Below, one piece after another: positions 41,939-53,085 of a stretch of DNA of 64,000 nt (position 1 is the first letter of the stretch; each line of letters opens with the position of its first letter). Position numbers and translations under genes: made by a program. Below the pieces are notes generated by a model. The model searched no databases and had not been told where the DNA came from. It worked only from the letters and a program-made list of their open reading frames with translations. Origin of the DNA: Halofilum ochraceum (lineage in GTDB: Bacteria; Pseudomonadota; Gammaproteobacteria; XJ16; Halofilaceae); the NCBI RefSeq assembly GCF_001614315.2, contig NZ_LVEG02000005.1, positions 124,001 to 188,000 of the forward strand. The letters run 5' to 3'.

Positions 41939-42817
41939 TCAGCCGAAGAACGAGAGCATCGCCTCGGCGGAAGCGGTTGGTTGTTCCTCTACCACGAAGT
42001 GCCCGCAGTCAAGCGGAACATCCCGGACGTCATCGGCCCATTGTTCCCAGGAAGCTCGGGGCGAGACCGCGTTCTCGCCGAGGTATCCCCGTCCCCAGAG
42101 CAGGAGTACAGGTGCGGTCAGCTTTCGCCCGGCCGTGCGATCATGGCGGTCCAGTGCGCAGTCGCATGTGGCGCCCGCCCGGTAGTCCTCGCACTGCGCA
42201 TGGATGCGACCAGGGCGGCCGTATTGCGCGAGGTACATTTCCATCGCGCCCGCGTCGAGACCGCGCCAATCGCCGGCCCAGCGTTCGAAGAGATGACCGA
42301 AGTAGAATCGGGGATCGTGACCAATGAGTGTCTCGGGGACGGGTGAAGGCAAGGCGAGGAATGACCAGTGGTAGTGTGCCAGCGCTGTGGCCGCATCCAT
42401 CTGTTCCCAGACATCCAGCGTCGGGATCACGTCAACTGAGCAGAAACGCGTGACCCGTCCCGGGTGATCGAGAACCAGTCGATAACCGACTCGAGCCCCT
42501 CGATCGTGGCCGGCGAGCGCGAACCGGGCGTGTCCCAGGTGATCGGCCAGTTCGACGATGTCCTGCGCCATCGCCCGTTTGGAATAGGGGAAGTGCTGGT
42601 CGTCGGTCTCAGGTGCCGACGTCTTCCCATAGCCGCGAAGGTCGGGAATGACGACCGTATGCTTTTCGGAAAGGGCGGGTGCCACCCGGTGCCACGCGAC
42701 ATGCGTCTGCGGGAAACCGTGGAGGAGATACAGCGGCGGCCCACTGCCTCCGATCTGGTAGAACATCTCGACATCGCTCAGTTCGGCCGAGCGTGCCTTG
42801 AAACCGACGGGGAACAT
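41939..42817 (-). CDS. Fluoroacetate/haloacetate dehalogenase-like alpha/beta hydrolase
   Basis: Alpha/beta hydrolase of 292 residues with oxyanion motif YLLHGFPQTHVAWHRVAP and an Asp nucleophile in ALAGHDRGARVGYRLVLDHPGRV. The cap has ALAHYHWSFLALPSPVPETLIG, and later CEDYRAGA and CGHFVVEEQP carry the catalytic His. HDRGARV together with HYHWSFLA is the pattern of fluoroacetate/haloacetate dehalogenases, where His and Trp of the cap bind the halide. It should hydrolyse haloacetates to glycolate. It is the farthest of three same-strand hydrolases. The acid residue expected near LLWGRGYLG is replaced (Arg where Ser/Asp is common), so activity needs testing. Confidence 0.75.
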   Translation of the reverse strand: MFPVGFKARSAELSDVEMFYQIGGSGPPLYLLHGFPQTHVAWHRVAPALSEKHTVVIPDLRGYGKTSAPETDDQHFPYSKRAMAQDIVELADHLGHARFALAGHDRGARVGYRLVLDHPGRVTRFCSVDVIPTLDVWEQMDAATALAHYHWSFLALPSPVPETLIGHDPRFYFGHLFERWAGDWRGLDAGAMEMYLAQYGRPGRIHAQCEDYRAGATCDCALDRHDRTAGRKLTAPVLLLWGRGYLGENAVSPRASWEQWADDVRDVPLDCGHFVVEEQPTASAEAMLSFFG

Positions 42818-43046
42818 GGCTCAGTTGGCTCCCGCGAACTTCGCACCGAATCAATGCGGTTGCACTTCATGCAAACGGCGCGGTTGTCGCGTTGTCTCGA
42901 ATATCGATTGTCCCGTTGCGGCAGGCCTCGTGCTGCGCGCAGTGGCACGGTCGGTAAGGGCGGCTTGAGTCGGGTGCGGACCTCGCCGAACAGTGACCAC
43001 GTCCACCAGGCTGACTGTTCTCCCGCGCCGAGCCGTGATCTCTCTC

Positions 43047-43877
43047 TCATGCTCGCCCGTCACGTGCACCCAGCAATGCAGCCACGACCGCTTCTGGCGC
43101 ATCTTCCATGACAATATGCGCGGCATCGGGAACCACGGTGAATGAATCGGCGTTCAGGGCGTCGGCCAGCTCACGTCCCTGCGAGACCGGAATGTTGTCG
43201 TCGTGCTCGCCCCACACGAGGTGAACCGGGAACGCCACGGGCGCATAGCAGTCCTGTACCTCTTGGATATAGCCGGACCCCGAATGAAGGATCTGTCGAT
43301 AGAATGCGGGCTGACCGACGTCACCGCGCCAGGGGGCTGCGTACATGTCGATGGTTTCGGCCAAGAGGCCGTGGAGCGAGCCGAAGTTCACGAATGCCCT
43401 GAACAGCGCGTCATGGGTGAACCCCGGGGTTTCAGCGAACGCTTCGAAGTGCTCCTTCGCGTGGGCGAAGAACGGCGAGCCGGACGGAAGCACCGAGACC
43501 GCATCGATGAGGTAGAGCGCACTGTACTCGATGCCGCTGAGGAAGTGGCCCCGCAGCGCAGCCAGCCCGCCGAAGTCGTGGGCAACGACGAGCGGCTTCG
43601 AGAGGCCCCAATGATCGATCAGGTTCGCCAGCAGCTCATTCTGCACGGCCGGCGACACATCCTGCTCCGCATGCTTGGCGGACTGACCGCACCCGAGCAT
43701 GTCAAAGTAGTACACGGAACGCTCGCGCGCAAGCCAGGGCGCAATCCGGCGCCATGCCTGGGCCGACCAGGGGAATCCGTGGATCAGCACGGCGGGTGGT
43801 GCCGTATCCGGGCCCTTGATCCAGCCCCAGGCCACGGCGTCACCGTGGAAATCGAACGTGCGGTCAAGTGTCAGCAT
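43047..43877 (-). CDS. Alpha/beta hydrolase, haloalkane dehalogenase/epoxide hydrolase type
   Basis: A 276-residue hydrolase with oxyanion loop AVLIHGFPWSAQAWRRIAPWLA, Asp nucleophile in LVVAHDFGGLAALRG, catalytic acid in HLVWGEHDDNIPVSQ and catalytic His in VVPDAAHIVMEDAP. An Asp (not Ser) nucleophile restricts it to dehalogenase or epoxide-hydrolase chemistry. GGAGGA sits 8 bp before ATG 43877; the ATG at 43895 has none. It is the middle member of the three-hydrolase group, separated from its neighbours by 229 and 283 bp, so the group may be several transcripts. Substrate unknown. Confidence 0.78.
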   Translation of the reverse strand: MLTLDRTFDFHGDAVAWGWIKGPDTAPPAVLIHGFPWSAQAWRRIAPWLARERSVYYFDMLGCGQSAKHAEQDVSPAVQNELLANLIDHWGLSKPLVVAHDFGGLAALRGHFLSGIEYSALYLIDAVSVLPSGSPFFAHAKEHFEAFAETPGFTHDALFRAFVNFGSLHGLLAETIDMYAAPWRGDVGQPAFYRQILHSGSGYIQEVQDCYAPVAFPVHLVWGEHDDNIPVSQGRELADALNADSFTVVPDAAHIVMEDAPEAVVAALLGARDGRA

Positions 43878-44160
43878 GGCAATCCTCCGTGGCAACCGCC
43901 GAAAAATTCTTTCGGGCTAGCGCTTTGGGAACGAGCATCGTCCAGAATCGGGGCGGCGTATGCCCCTGTCTCGGTTACGGGGCCATCGCCTGCATGGTCA
44001 TGGTCTTTCGTCGGGCGCTCCGTGACCCGCGCCCGAGAGCATTGCTCGCGGAAGCGGCCGTGAGCAATCCCTGAATACCGGAGCGACTGGGCCGCAGATG
44101 CGGCCACCTGAAATCTCGCGTAACCGAAACGCCCGCCGCCCGGTGAGCTGCTCGCATCGT

Positions 44161-45039
44161 TCATGCAGATTGGCTCGCCCCGCTGGTTGCTCCGGATTCT
44201 CCCCGCGCGGCGCGTGATTCGTGATCCCTGAGGAGCATGTCCAGTTCGCGAGCGAACAGTCCGGGGCAATCGACCATGGAAAAGTGCCCGGCATCGGGCA
44301 GAATTCGCAGGGATGAGCCGGGCGCGAGATCGCATAGACGGTCGCCGACGGACGGTGCAACCCACTGGTCGTGTTCGCCCCAGAGGATCCCGACCGGGAT
44401 ATCCAACTGCGGATAACGCGACTCGAGCCAGTCCGTGTACTCATAGTCAAATTGCGCTACCTGACGGTAGTACGCGGGCTGACCGATCGAACCCGTCCAG
44501 GGCTCAATCAGTGCCGATTGCAGTGTCGGTGGCATCGGGCGATGGACGGCCGTCGCAAGGTGCGCCGCGAGCGAGGCCCGGTGGATATAGTCCGGGACCG
44601 CCGCGAAGACGGCTTCGTGATTGCGGACGTGGCGCGAGTAGGGTGTGCCCCATGGTCCGAGCAGGACGCCGTCCGCGACGGTGATGGATGCCGCGGCTCG
44701 GCCCTCGATCAGATGAGCCCCCATCACCGCCGCGGCCCCAAAATCGTGCCCGACCAGGTGCGGGTGATTGAGCCCCCGGTCGACCAGGAACTCGGCAAGG
44801 ATCCGGGCAAACGACCGCAGGCGGACTTCCTGGCCCTCGTACTGCGCGGATTGTCCGTAGCCCGGCAGATCGAGGACATGGATGCGGTAGCGCCCCTGCA
44901 GGCGCTCGATCACTTCGTTCCAGATGATCGAACTGGTTGGCGTACCATGCACCAGCACCACGTCGGGCCCGTCGCCTACCGCGCCCCATGCGATCCTCCC
45001 CGCGGACGAGGGCGATCGTTCGGTCAAATGACAATGCAT
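44161..45039 (-). CDS. Alpha/beta hydrolase, haloalkane dehalogenase-like, divergent from lysR
   Basis: About 292 residues. Oxyanion loop VVLVHGTPTSSIIWNEVIERL, Asp nucleophile in HLVGHDFGAAAVMGAHLI, acid in GILWGEHDQWVAPSVG and His in RILPDAGHFSMVDCPG are all present. The cap segment IEPWTGSIGQPAYYRQVAQFDYEY is close to that of the neighbouring hydrolase (GDVGQPAFYRQI), so the two are paralogues. I chose ATG 45039; a longer frame reaches 45144 but would run through the divergent promoter. Control by the adjacent LysR regulator is likely. Confidence 0.78.
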   Translation of the reverse strand: MHCHLTERSPSSAGRIAWGAVGDGPDVVLVHGTPTSSIIWNEVIERLQGRYRIHVLDLPGYGQSAQYEGQEVRLRSFARILAEFLVDRGLNHPHLVGHDFGAAAVMGAHLIEGRAAASITVADGVLLGPWGTPYSRHVRNHEAVFAAVPDYIHRASLAAHLATAVHRPMPPTLQSALIEPWTGSIGQPAYYRQVAQFDYEYTDWLESRYPQLDIPVGILWGEHDQWVAPSVGDRLCDLAPGSSLRILPDAGHFSMVDCPGLFARELDMLLRDHESRAARGESGATSGASQSA

Positions 45040-45135
45040 CCTTTGGACTCCCGCGCCAGAACTGCTGAACCGAATTATCCGCACCGTTTCCGGACTCTGC
45101 AGCGAAGAATCGCCAACTGGACTTGACGCAACGTC
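45040..45135. promoter_or_regulatory. Divergent lysR/hydrolase promoter, duplicated at 46260-46325
   Basis: The 96-bp gap must hold both promoters. Positions 45074-45135 recur in inverted orientation at about 46260-46323, with shared blocks such as ACCGTTTCCGG, GCAGCGAAGAA and CAACTGGAC. Conservation of this block in a decayed copy marks it as the likely LysR-binding region. Confidence 0.6.
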
Positions 45136-46041
45136 ATGCATCACAGTAGCGGCATGGGCGCCATTCCCCCCATTTCGCAGATCCGCTCATTCGTCGCGGT
45201 CGTGGCTCACGGGCGATTGAATCGAGCTGCCGCGGCGCTCGGGCTGAGCGAGTCCGCCGTCAGCCATCACCTGCGCAAGCTGGAGCATGCCCTCGGAGCG
45301 AAACTGCTCGAGCGGGGCGGGATCAGTGTCGTCCTCACGGCGGCCGGAGAGCGCTTCGCCCCGCTGGCTCGCGATGCTGTCGCGCGGCTCGAGGAAGCCG
45401 TGGGAGCGGTCGCTGGTGCGGAGAGCGGCCGGGTCCTGCTGACCTTGCCGCGCTCACTGGCGACCCACTGGGTCGTGCCGCGTTTCCCGCGCCTGTACGC
45501 GCAGACCGGCGAACCGGAATTGCAACTGCTGCCGACCACCCGGCGCTGTGATCTGGAGCGAGAACAGATCGACCTGGCAATCCGGCTCGGCGAGGGCAAA
45601 TGGCCCGGGCTGGATGGCGTTTTTATGATGCCTGAGCGGATCTGCCCCGTGACGACGCCGGGCATCGCCGAGGATCTGCGTGGACATGGCTGGGGGGCGC
45701 TGGCACCGAATCAACGAGTCATCGTGAACGAAGCCCACCCGGGTGAGTGGGCGGCGTGGTGCGAGGCCACCGGTCGGGCCCCGCCGAACAAGACGCGATC
45801 GCTCGAATCCTTCGACTTCGTGCTCCAGGCCGGACTCGCCGGCTCGGGCCTGATCATGGGCCGCACACCGATGGTCCACGACGCGCTCACGCGCGGCGAT
45901 CTGGTCGCCCCGTTCCCAGACTGGGTCGATACCGGCCCTTGCTGGTATGTGGTCTGGTCGGAGCAGCGCCCGCCAAATCGCCATGCCGCCCGTGTGCTGG
46001 AGTGGCTCAAGACCTGTGCAGGCGAAGGCATCGCCGAGTAA
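45136..46041 (+). CDS. LysR family regulator (GcvA-like)
   Basis: LysR-type regulator of 301 residues. The N-terminal HTH reads PISQIRSFVAVVAHGRLNRAAAALGLSESAVSHHLRKLEHALGAKLLERG, with the linker helix after it. The effector domain starts at GRVLLTLPRSLATHWVVPRFPRLYAQTGEPELQL, and LERGG...LTAAGERFAPLARDAVARL is the GcvA-group pattern. It faces the hydrolase gene at 44161 across a 96-bp promoter region, the usual position for a regulator of the divergent gene. A partial inverted copy of its start lies just beyond its 3' end. It is transposon cargo. Confidence 0.9.
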   Translation: MHHSSGMGAIPPISQIRSFVAVVAHGRLNRAAAALGLSESAVSHHLRKLEHALGAKLLERGGISVVLTAAGERFAPLARDAVARLEEAVGAVAGAESGRVLLTLPRSLATHWVVPRFPRLYAQTGEPELQLLPTTRRCDLEREQIDLAIRLGEGKWPGLDGVFMMPERICPVTTPGIAEDLRGHGWGALAPNQRVIVNEAHPGEWAAWCEATGRAPPNKTRSLESFDFVLQAGLAGSGLIMGRTPMVHDALTRGDLVAPFPDWVDTGPCWYVVWSEQRPPNRHAARVLEWLKTCAGEGIAE

Positions 46042-46179
46042 ACAATATTGTGACTTGAGACCCTTGCGGGCTGGCACAGGGAGCCGGGATTCGATATTGG
46101 CTCAATCGCTGACCGGGGCATACAGGGGCGATATCCATCACGGCTCCGGTCGCTCGGCGCGATCCCGAGGCGGCGCCGG

Positions 46180-46325
46180 GCCCGGTCGGACTCGGTCAGC
46201 CCGCGTGCCCCCGACGCTCGCTGCAACCGCCCATGAGCCATGATCGCACCGCAACGCATGACATTCTGTAAGGTCCAGTTGACAGTTCTTCGCTGCGGAC
46301 GCCGGAAACGGTATGGATAATACGG
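46180..46325 (-). pseudogene. Inverted fragment of a lysR gene with its promoter
   Basis: On the minus strand 46325-46260 repeats the promoter of the neighbouring lysR gene. From ATG 46259 it reads MRCGAIMAHGRLQRASGARGLTESDRARRRL, against VVAHGRLNRAAAALGLSESAVSHHLRKL in the intact gene. About 16 codons are missing at the start and similarity stops after about 30 codons. It is a decayed paralogue, not a mere promoter repeat, because coding similarity continues past the ATG with third-base changes. The rest of 46042-46584 shows no gene. Confidence 0.7.
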
Positions 46326-46584
46326 CTCTATGCCTTCTGCGTGGGAATCCGCATCCCTTGGAGAGCTCGTACCGTAATGTTCTACACGGGTGACAGTCGT
46401 CTTTCTTCGATCGAGAAGCACAACACGGCCGCACGGTCCGCCGCATTCGCTGCGGCCGGGAAGATACTCGTCAGCGCGGTGTCCCGGCTTGCGGCCACAT
46501 TCCGAGGGCCTCGTGTGCGTCCACTGAGGAGGCGGAGGTGAGCCCTTGGGGGCGGAAGCAGGGGCAGGGCACAGGAGCGATGCG

Positions 46585-47328
46585 ATGCACTGGCTGATTG
46601 TTCATTCCCACCCGGAGCCCGATTCCTTCAACGGGGCGCTTACGGCTACGGCCCGCCGGGCACTGGAGGGCCGCGGCGACAGCATCGAGGTGTCCGACCT
46701 CTACGGTGAGGGCTTCGACCCGGTGGAGGGGCCCGCGCACTACGCAGAGCGCGCCGATTCCGACTACTTCGCTGCGCTCGGCGAGCAGCGCCATGCCTGG
46801 AAGGCGGGCGCATTGGCCCCGGAAGTCACCCGCGAGATCGCGCGCCTCCAGCGCGCCGAGGGGCTGATCCTGCAGTTCCCGCTCTGGTGGCATGGTCCGC
46901 CGGCGATACTCAAGGGCTGGATGGATCGAGTGTTCATCAGCGGTGGGCTGTATACGAGCCGGATGCGCTATGACAACGGCTACTTCCGCGGACGTACCGC
47001 CTTGTGTGCCGTCACCACCGGGGCTCCGGCCGAGACGCTCGGCCCCGGCAGCCGGGGCGGCGATCCGGACACGATGCTCTGGCCGGTCGAGTACTCGCTG
47101 CATTACATGGGGTTTCGCGTACTCACGCCGTTTATCGCGCCCGGTGTTCAGGGACACGGTTACAGCTACCAGGATGCTGAGTCGGCCGATGGACTGCTCC
47201 AGCGACATCTGGCGCGCTGGCACGAGCGCCTCGTCAATCTCCACACGGACGCTCCCAGAGCTTTCCCCGGATGGGAAGACTGGGACGAGAGCGGTCGGGC
47301 GCGGCGTCCGCAGGTTTCTGGCCCGTAG
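46585..47328 (+). CDS. NAD(P)H:quinone oxidoreductase, flavodoxin-fold (NQO/KefF type)
   Basis: FMN/FAD flavodoxin-like protein of 247 residues. It starts MHWLIVHSHPEPDSFNGAL, the phosphate-binding loop of the NQO family, followed by LILQFPLWWHGPPAILKGWMDRVFISG, which carries the FPLWW and KGWxDRV signatures. It should catalyse two-electron reduction of quinones or related electrophiles in the cytosol. ATG 46585 with GGAG upstream is chosen over 46546. It is the last cargo gene before the right end of the transposon. The tail beyond residue ~225 is divergent. Confidence 0.85.
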   Translation: MHWLIVHSHPEPDSFNGALTATARRALEGRGDSIEVSDLYGEGFDPVEGPAHYAERADSDYFAALGEQRHAWKAGALAPEVTREIARLQRAEGLILQFPLWWHGPPAILKGWMDRVFISGGLYTSRMRYDNGYFRGRTALCAVTTGAPAETLGPGSRGGDPDTMLWPVEYSLHYMGFRVLTPFIAPGVQGHGYSYQDAESADGLLQRHLARWHERLVNLHTDAPRAFPGWEDWDESGRARRPQVSGP

Positions 47329-47724
47329 GCCATCAGTATTCCGCCGGCGGTACAGTTTCTCGAGACCATGGGCACGGGCGCCTGCATGGCCCAGGTAGAC
47401 CGCGACCCCGGCGCTCCTCGCTCGGTGGACGCGGAGATCGGGCGATGGAACTCCAGACCCGGCCGGACAAGCGCAAGGTGGAAATTCTCGGGGATTCACT
47501 CGTTACCTTATACGAGCAGACGGCGAAGCGGCATGTACCTCGCATTCACTGCGGCGCAACGAGCCGAGCGGCTGGCAATCGTCGTCCAGGCAATCGCTCG
47601 TCGTCGCGCTAGAGCAGAGCTCCGCGTAGCCGGTACGCCTTTCCGCGCAAGAAACCGACGGTTTCTGCTCAGCCGATTCATGCCGCATTTCCCGGATACG
47701 ACCAAGACCCGGTTCTGGTCAACG

Positions 47725-47792
47725 ACACAAGCACTTTGTGTAAAGATTTAGCACTTGTTGTCAAAAACTTAAGTGCTTTCTGTTCTCGACCA
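47725..47792. repeat. Transposon right end: three tandem TnsB-like sites and terminal repeat
   Basis: Read inward on the minus strand, R1 (47767-47786, AGAACAGAAAGCACTTAAGT), R2 (47745-47764, TTGACAACAAGTGCTAAATC) and R3 (47725-47744, TTTACACAAAGTGCTTGTGT) share the ACAxxAAxxxCTT/A core with the left-end sites. R2 and R3 abut, and R1 lies 2 bp from R2. The outer 6 bases TGGTCG match the left end. 47329-47724 inside the end holds no supportable gene. Confidence 0.85.
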
Positions 47793-47797
47793 CTCAT
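47793..47797. repeat. Right target-site duplication (CTCAT)
   Basis: An exact copy of the 5 bases at 20128-20132, directly after the right terminal repeat. Confidence 0.88.
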
Positions 47798-48503
47798 GCG
47801 GGCGTCCGGGCATTTCTGCCCGATCCTGTACTGCGCATAATGTATATTATGTTAAATAGTGCCTGAGGCCATGTGATCTTGAGCGCTCGGCCGGCCGAGA
47901 TCGGCTCCCTGCCAGAATCCCTTGCTGGTCCGTGTTCGTTCCAGACGGATTCGACCGGCGCACCAATCGTCCGCCTGAGGACACCGCCATCCGCGCAGTT
48001 CCCCCGACTGAAGACTTCTCGCGCATCACGGGGCCGTTTAGTCCCCCGGTTTGCACTCCCGAGTTGACTCGCAAATGCGTGGATCGGCTCGCGAACCTTT
48101 GCCTTCGCGAAGGCATGCTGCCCGCCTGCCGCGGTAACGAAGACAGTAGGCTGGCGTGTACGGATGCCGGCGAGTTCGCCTTTCGGTCGATAGGTGCAGT
48201 CAATCATTCAGTCTCGATGGCTTCTGGAAAGTATGCGTAACTCATTGTTATGAGGTCTTATAACGGGCACGATTAGTGGATTGCCCACTTACAGGGTATA
48301 TATAAAAATCTTGATACGAATAGGCGGTAACTTTCTGACAGAAAAGGAGTAATAGACCAAAACCCGAGGATGTGGGCGTGGCGGGTCAAGGAGATCGGTA
48401 GCGAAGCCGCCGCGAAACATTTGCCGCGGGCATCGATAGGGACCGGGTCCTGCGGCTATAATTGAACGGTGATAGCCCGCCGCTCCAATCCCCTGGAGGT
48501 TTC
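47798..48503. other. Gene-poor region between the transposon and acnA
   Basis: No gene with recognisable motifs. CATAAT-N4-ATTATG (47843-47858) is an inverted repeat that lay about 45 bp upstream of the phage-type HTH gene before the transposon split them, and may be its operator. The A/T-rich part around 48290-48350 and a TATAAT at 48457-48462 (with no good -35 at the normal distance) could belong to the acnA promoter. Confidence 0.4.
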
Positions 48504-51257
<2,754 letters not shown>

Positions 51258-51857
51258 ATGGCGTCGGCGTCGGACCCTCTGTATACGGAGGCGATCGAGC
51301 GTTTCAGCGGGCTGTTCGAACAGGCGAAGTCGGCCGAACCGGGCGAAAAGACCGCCGTCACCCTTGCGACGGCGGGCCCCGATGGTCGGCCCAGCGCAAG
51401 GACGGTCCTGCTGAAGCACTTCGACGAGCGCGGTTTTGTGATCTACACGAACCTGACGAGCCGCAAGGGCACCCAGGTCCGCGACAATCCGCAGGCCGCC
51501 CTGCTCTTCCTGTGGCAGTCCCTGGCCCGGCAGGTCCGGATCGAGGGTCCGGTGGAACAGGTCGCCGATGCCGAAGCGGACGCCTACTGGGCCTCCCGGC
51601 CGCGCGAGAGCCAGCTTGGCGCCTGGGCCTCGGAGCAGTCGGCACCGCTGGATCGACGCGAGACGTACGAGCAGCGGCTGGATGAGTACCGGCAGCGGTT
51701 CGACGGTGTCGAGGTGCCGCGTCCGCCCTTCTGGTCCGGCCTGCGGATCGTTCCCGACCGGATCGAATTCTGGCATGAGCGCAAATACCGCCAGCATGAA
51801 CGGGAACTGATCTGGTTCGATGGGGAATGCTGGCAGTGGACGCTTCTGAACCCGTGA
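51258..51857 (+). CDS. pdxH: Pyridoxamine 5'-phosphate oxidase
   Basis: FMN-dependent oxidase of 199 residues, slightly shorter than E. coli PdxH (218) because the N-terminal extension is missing. Conserved stretches: TLATAGPDGRPSARTVLLKHFDERGFVIYTNLTSRKGTQ and NPQAALLFLWQSLARQVRIEGPVEQ, and the ending RPPFWSGLRIVPDRIEFWHERKYR plus a C-terminal WTLLNP (usually RLxP). It makes the PLP cofactor from PNP/PMP. It starts directly after the acnA stop codon, an unusual pairing that implies co-transcription. Confidence 0.93.
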   Translation: MASASDPLYTEAIERFSGLFEQAKSAEPGEKTAVTLATAGPDGRPSARTVLLKHFDERGFVIYTNLTSRKGTQVRDNPQAALLFLWQSLARQVRIEGPVEQVADAEADAYWASRPRESQLGAWASEQSAPLDRRETYEQRLDEYRQRFDGVEVPRPPFWSGLRIVPDRIEFWHERKYRQHERELIWFDGECWQWTLLNP

Positions 51858-51931
51858 CGCCCCCTTGTACACCGGCCTGGGGACATCACAGCATGGGGGT
51901 CCGCGTGCGAGCCCCTGGCGGAGCCTGATCG

Positions 51932-52342
51932 ATGTACCAGAAGCAGCTCAGCGTCGAAACGCGCACCCGCGCAACGCATGAGGTTACCGAGGCGATTCAA
52001 CAGGCGGTCGCGGACAGCGGTGTCGAAACGGGCCTCGCGCACGTCTTCCTGCATCATACGAGCGCCTCATTGATGCTCTGCGAAAATATCGATCCAGATG
52101 TCCGTGATGATCTGGAACGCTTCTTTTCCCGGCTGGTCACCGACGGTGACCCGATGTTCCGTCACCGTGCCGAAGGCGACGACGATATGTCGGCCCACGT
52201 GCGGACCGTGATGACCCACTCCGATCTCACGGTCCCGGTCACCGATGGGCGCCTCGCGCTTGGGCGGTATCAGGGCATCTACATCTGGGAACACCGCTAT
52301 CGCGGCTACAGCCGACAACTGACGGTTACGGTCAATGACTGA
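51932..52342 (+). CDS. YjbQ family (UPF0047) protein
   Basis: A 136-residue protein matching the YjbQ/UPF0047 family along its whole length: GLAHVFLHHTSASLMLCENIDPDVRDDLERFFSRL, then the metal-binding HxxD/H region DDMSAHVRTVMTHSDLTVPVTDGRLALGRYQGIYIWEHR. E. coli YjbQ has weak thiamine-phosphate synthase activity; the physiological role is unknown. GGCGGAG precedes the ATG. The SDR gene overlaps its end by 8 bp. Confidence 0.92.
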   Translation: MYQKQLSVETRTRATHEVTEAIQQAVADSGVETGLAHVFLHHTSASLMLCENIDPDVRDDLERFFSRLVTDGDPMFRHRAEGDDDMSAHVRTVMTHSDLTVPVTDGRLALGRYQGIYIWEHRYRGYSRQLTVTVND

Positions 52343-53057
52343 ATCCCGCACCAGCGGTGAACGGGTTCTCGTAACGGGCGCCAATCGCGGCCTTGGACTG
52401 GAGTTCGTGCGGCAGTACGCCGAGCGCGGCGCCCGCGTGTTTGCGGGCTGCCGCAATCCGGACGGGGCCGGTTTCCTCAGCACGCTGGTCGCGCACCGCG
52501 AGGACAGGATCGAGGTGCTGGAACTGGATGTGACGCGGCGGGATTCCATCGACGCGGTGGTCAATCGGATTGCCCTCGACGGCGACGGCTCTCTCGATCT
52601 CGTGATCAACAACGCCGGCACTTCTCCACGCGGCGAGGAATTCTCGAATCTCCATGCGGCCTCGATGACCGCCGTTCTGGAAGTGAACGCCATTGCGCCC
52701 CTGATCGTGGCCCAGCGCTGCCACCGGCTGCTGGTTCATTCCGGGCGCCCCCGGATCGTGAATATCAGTTCGTCCATGGGCTCACTGGCGCACAAGGAAT
52801 CCGGCCGCCATTACAGTTACGCGGCCAGCAAGGCCGCGCTCAATATGCTCACCCGGGCGGCCGCGCACGACCTCGCTCCCGAGGGCATGATCGTGGTGGC
52901 GCTGCATCCCGGTTGGGTGCAAACGGACCTCGGTGGCCCGCACGCCGAATTGACCGCGAGCGAGTCCGTGAATGACATGCTGACCGTGATCGACCGCCTC
53001 GAACCGGCGCACTCGAGCCGTTTTCTCACCCGGGACGGCAGCGAGCACCCCTGGTGA
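52335..53057 (+). CDS. Short-chain dehydrogenase/reductase
   Basis: SDR of 240 residues. The cofactor motif is VLVTGANRGLGLEFVRQ (TGxxxGxG), then LVINNAGTS (NNAG), INISSSMGS-like IVNISSSMGSLAHKES with the catalytic Ser, and YSYAASKAALNML with YxxxK. The late LHPGWVQTDLGG fits the group related to C-factor/csgA and sniffer-type SDRs. It overlaps the YjbQ-family gene by 8 bp, so the two are co-translated. Substrate unknown. Confidence 0.92.
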   Translation: MTESRTSGERVLVTGANRGLGLEFVRQYAERGARVFAGCRNPDGAGFLSTLVAHREDRIEVLELDVTRRDSIDAVVNRIALDGDGSLDLVINNAGTSPRGEEFSNLHAASMTAVLEVNAIAPLIVAQRCHRLLVHSGRPRIVNISSSMGSLAHKESGRHYSYAASKAALNMLTRAAAHDLAPEGMIVVALHPGWVQTDLGGPHAELTASESVNDMLTVIDRLEPAHSSRFLTRDGSEHPW

Positions 53058-53085
53058 CGTTAACGTGCGGGAATGCGCCCTCTGC

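Larger units (their letters stand above)
20133..47792. mobile_element. Tn7-like transposon, 27.66 kb, with defence and catabolic cargo
   Basis: The boundaries rest on three independent signs: 5-bp direct repeats CTCAT outside both ends; imperfect terminal inverted repeats (about 18 of 24 positions match, both starting TGGTCG with a shared ACAGAAA); and three ~20-bp TnsB-like sites per end, inverted between the ends. The transposition genes tniQ, tniB, tnsB and tnsA (27162-32162) lie inside, with a tyrosine recombinase divergent from tnsA. Cargo lies on both sides of them, whereas in Tn7 itself tnsA sits next to the right end. Neither Cas genes nor a CRISPR array are present, so this is not an RNA-guided element. 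All four transposition genes look intact. Confidence 0.88.

Noticed and set aside
41939-47328. The hydrolase/LysR/quinone reductase block as core chromosome outside the transposon
   Set aside because: The right terminal repeat and target duplication lie beyond it at 47792, so it is inside the element unless the end assignment is wrong.
47329-47724. Short frames including MELQTRPDKRKVEILGDSL between the quinone reductase and the right transposon end
   Set aside because: No known family, inconsistent frames and no convincing ribosome site.
20133-47792. CRISPR-associated (RNA-guided) transposon
   Set aside because: No cas gene and no CRISPR repeats were found, and TniQ is of the longer TnsD-like type.
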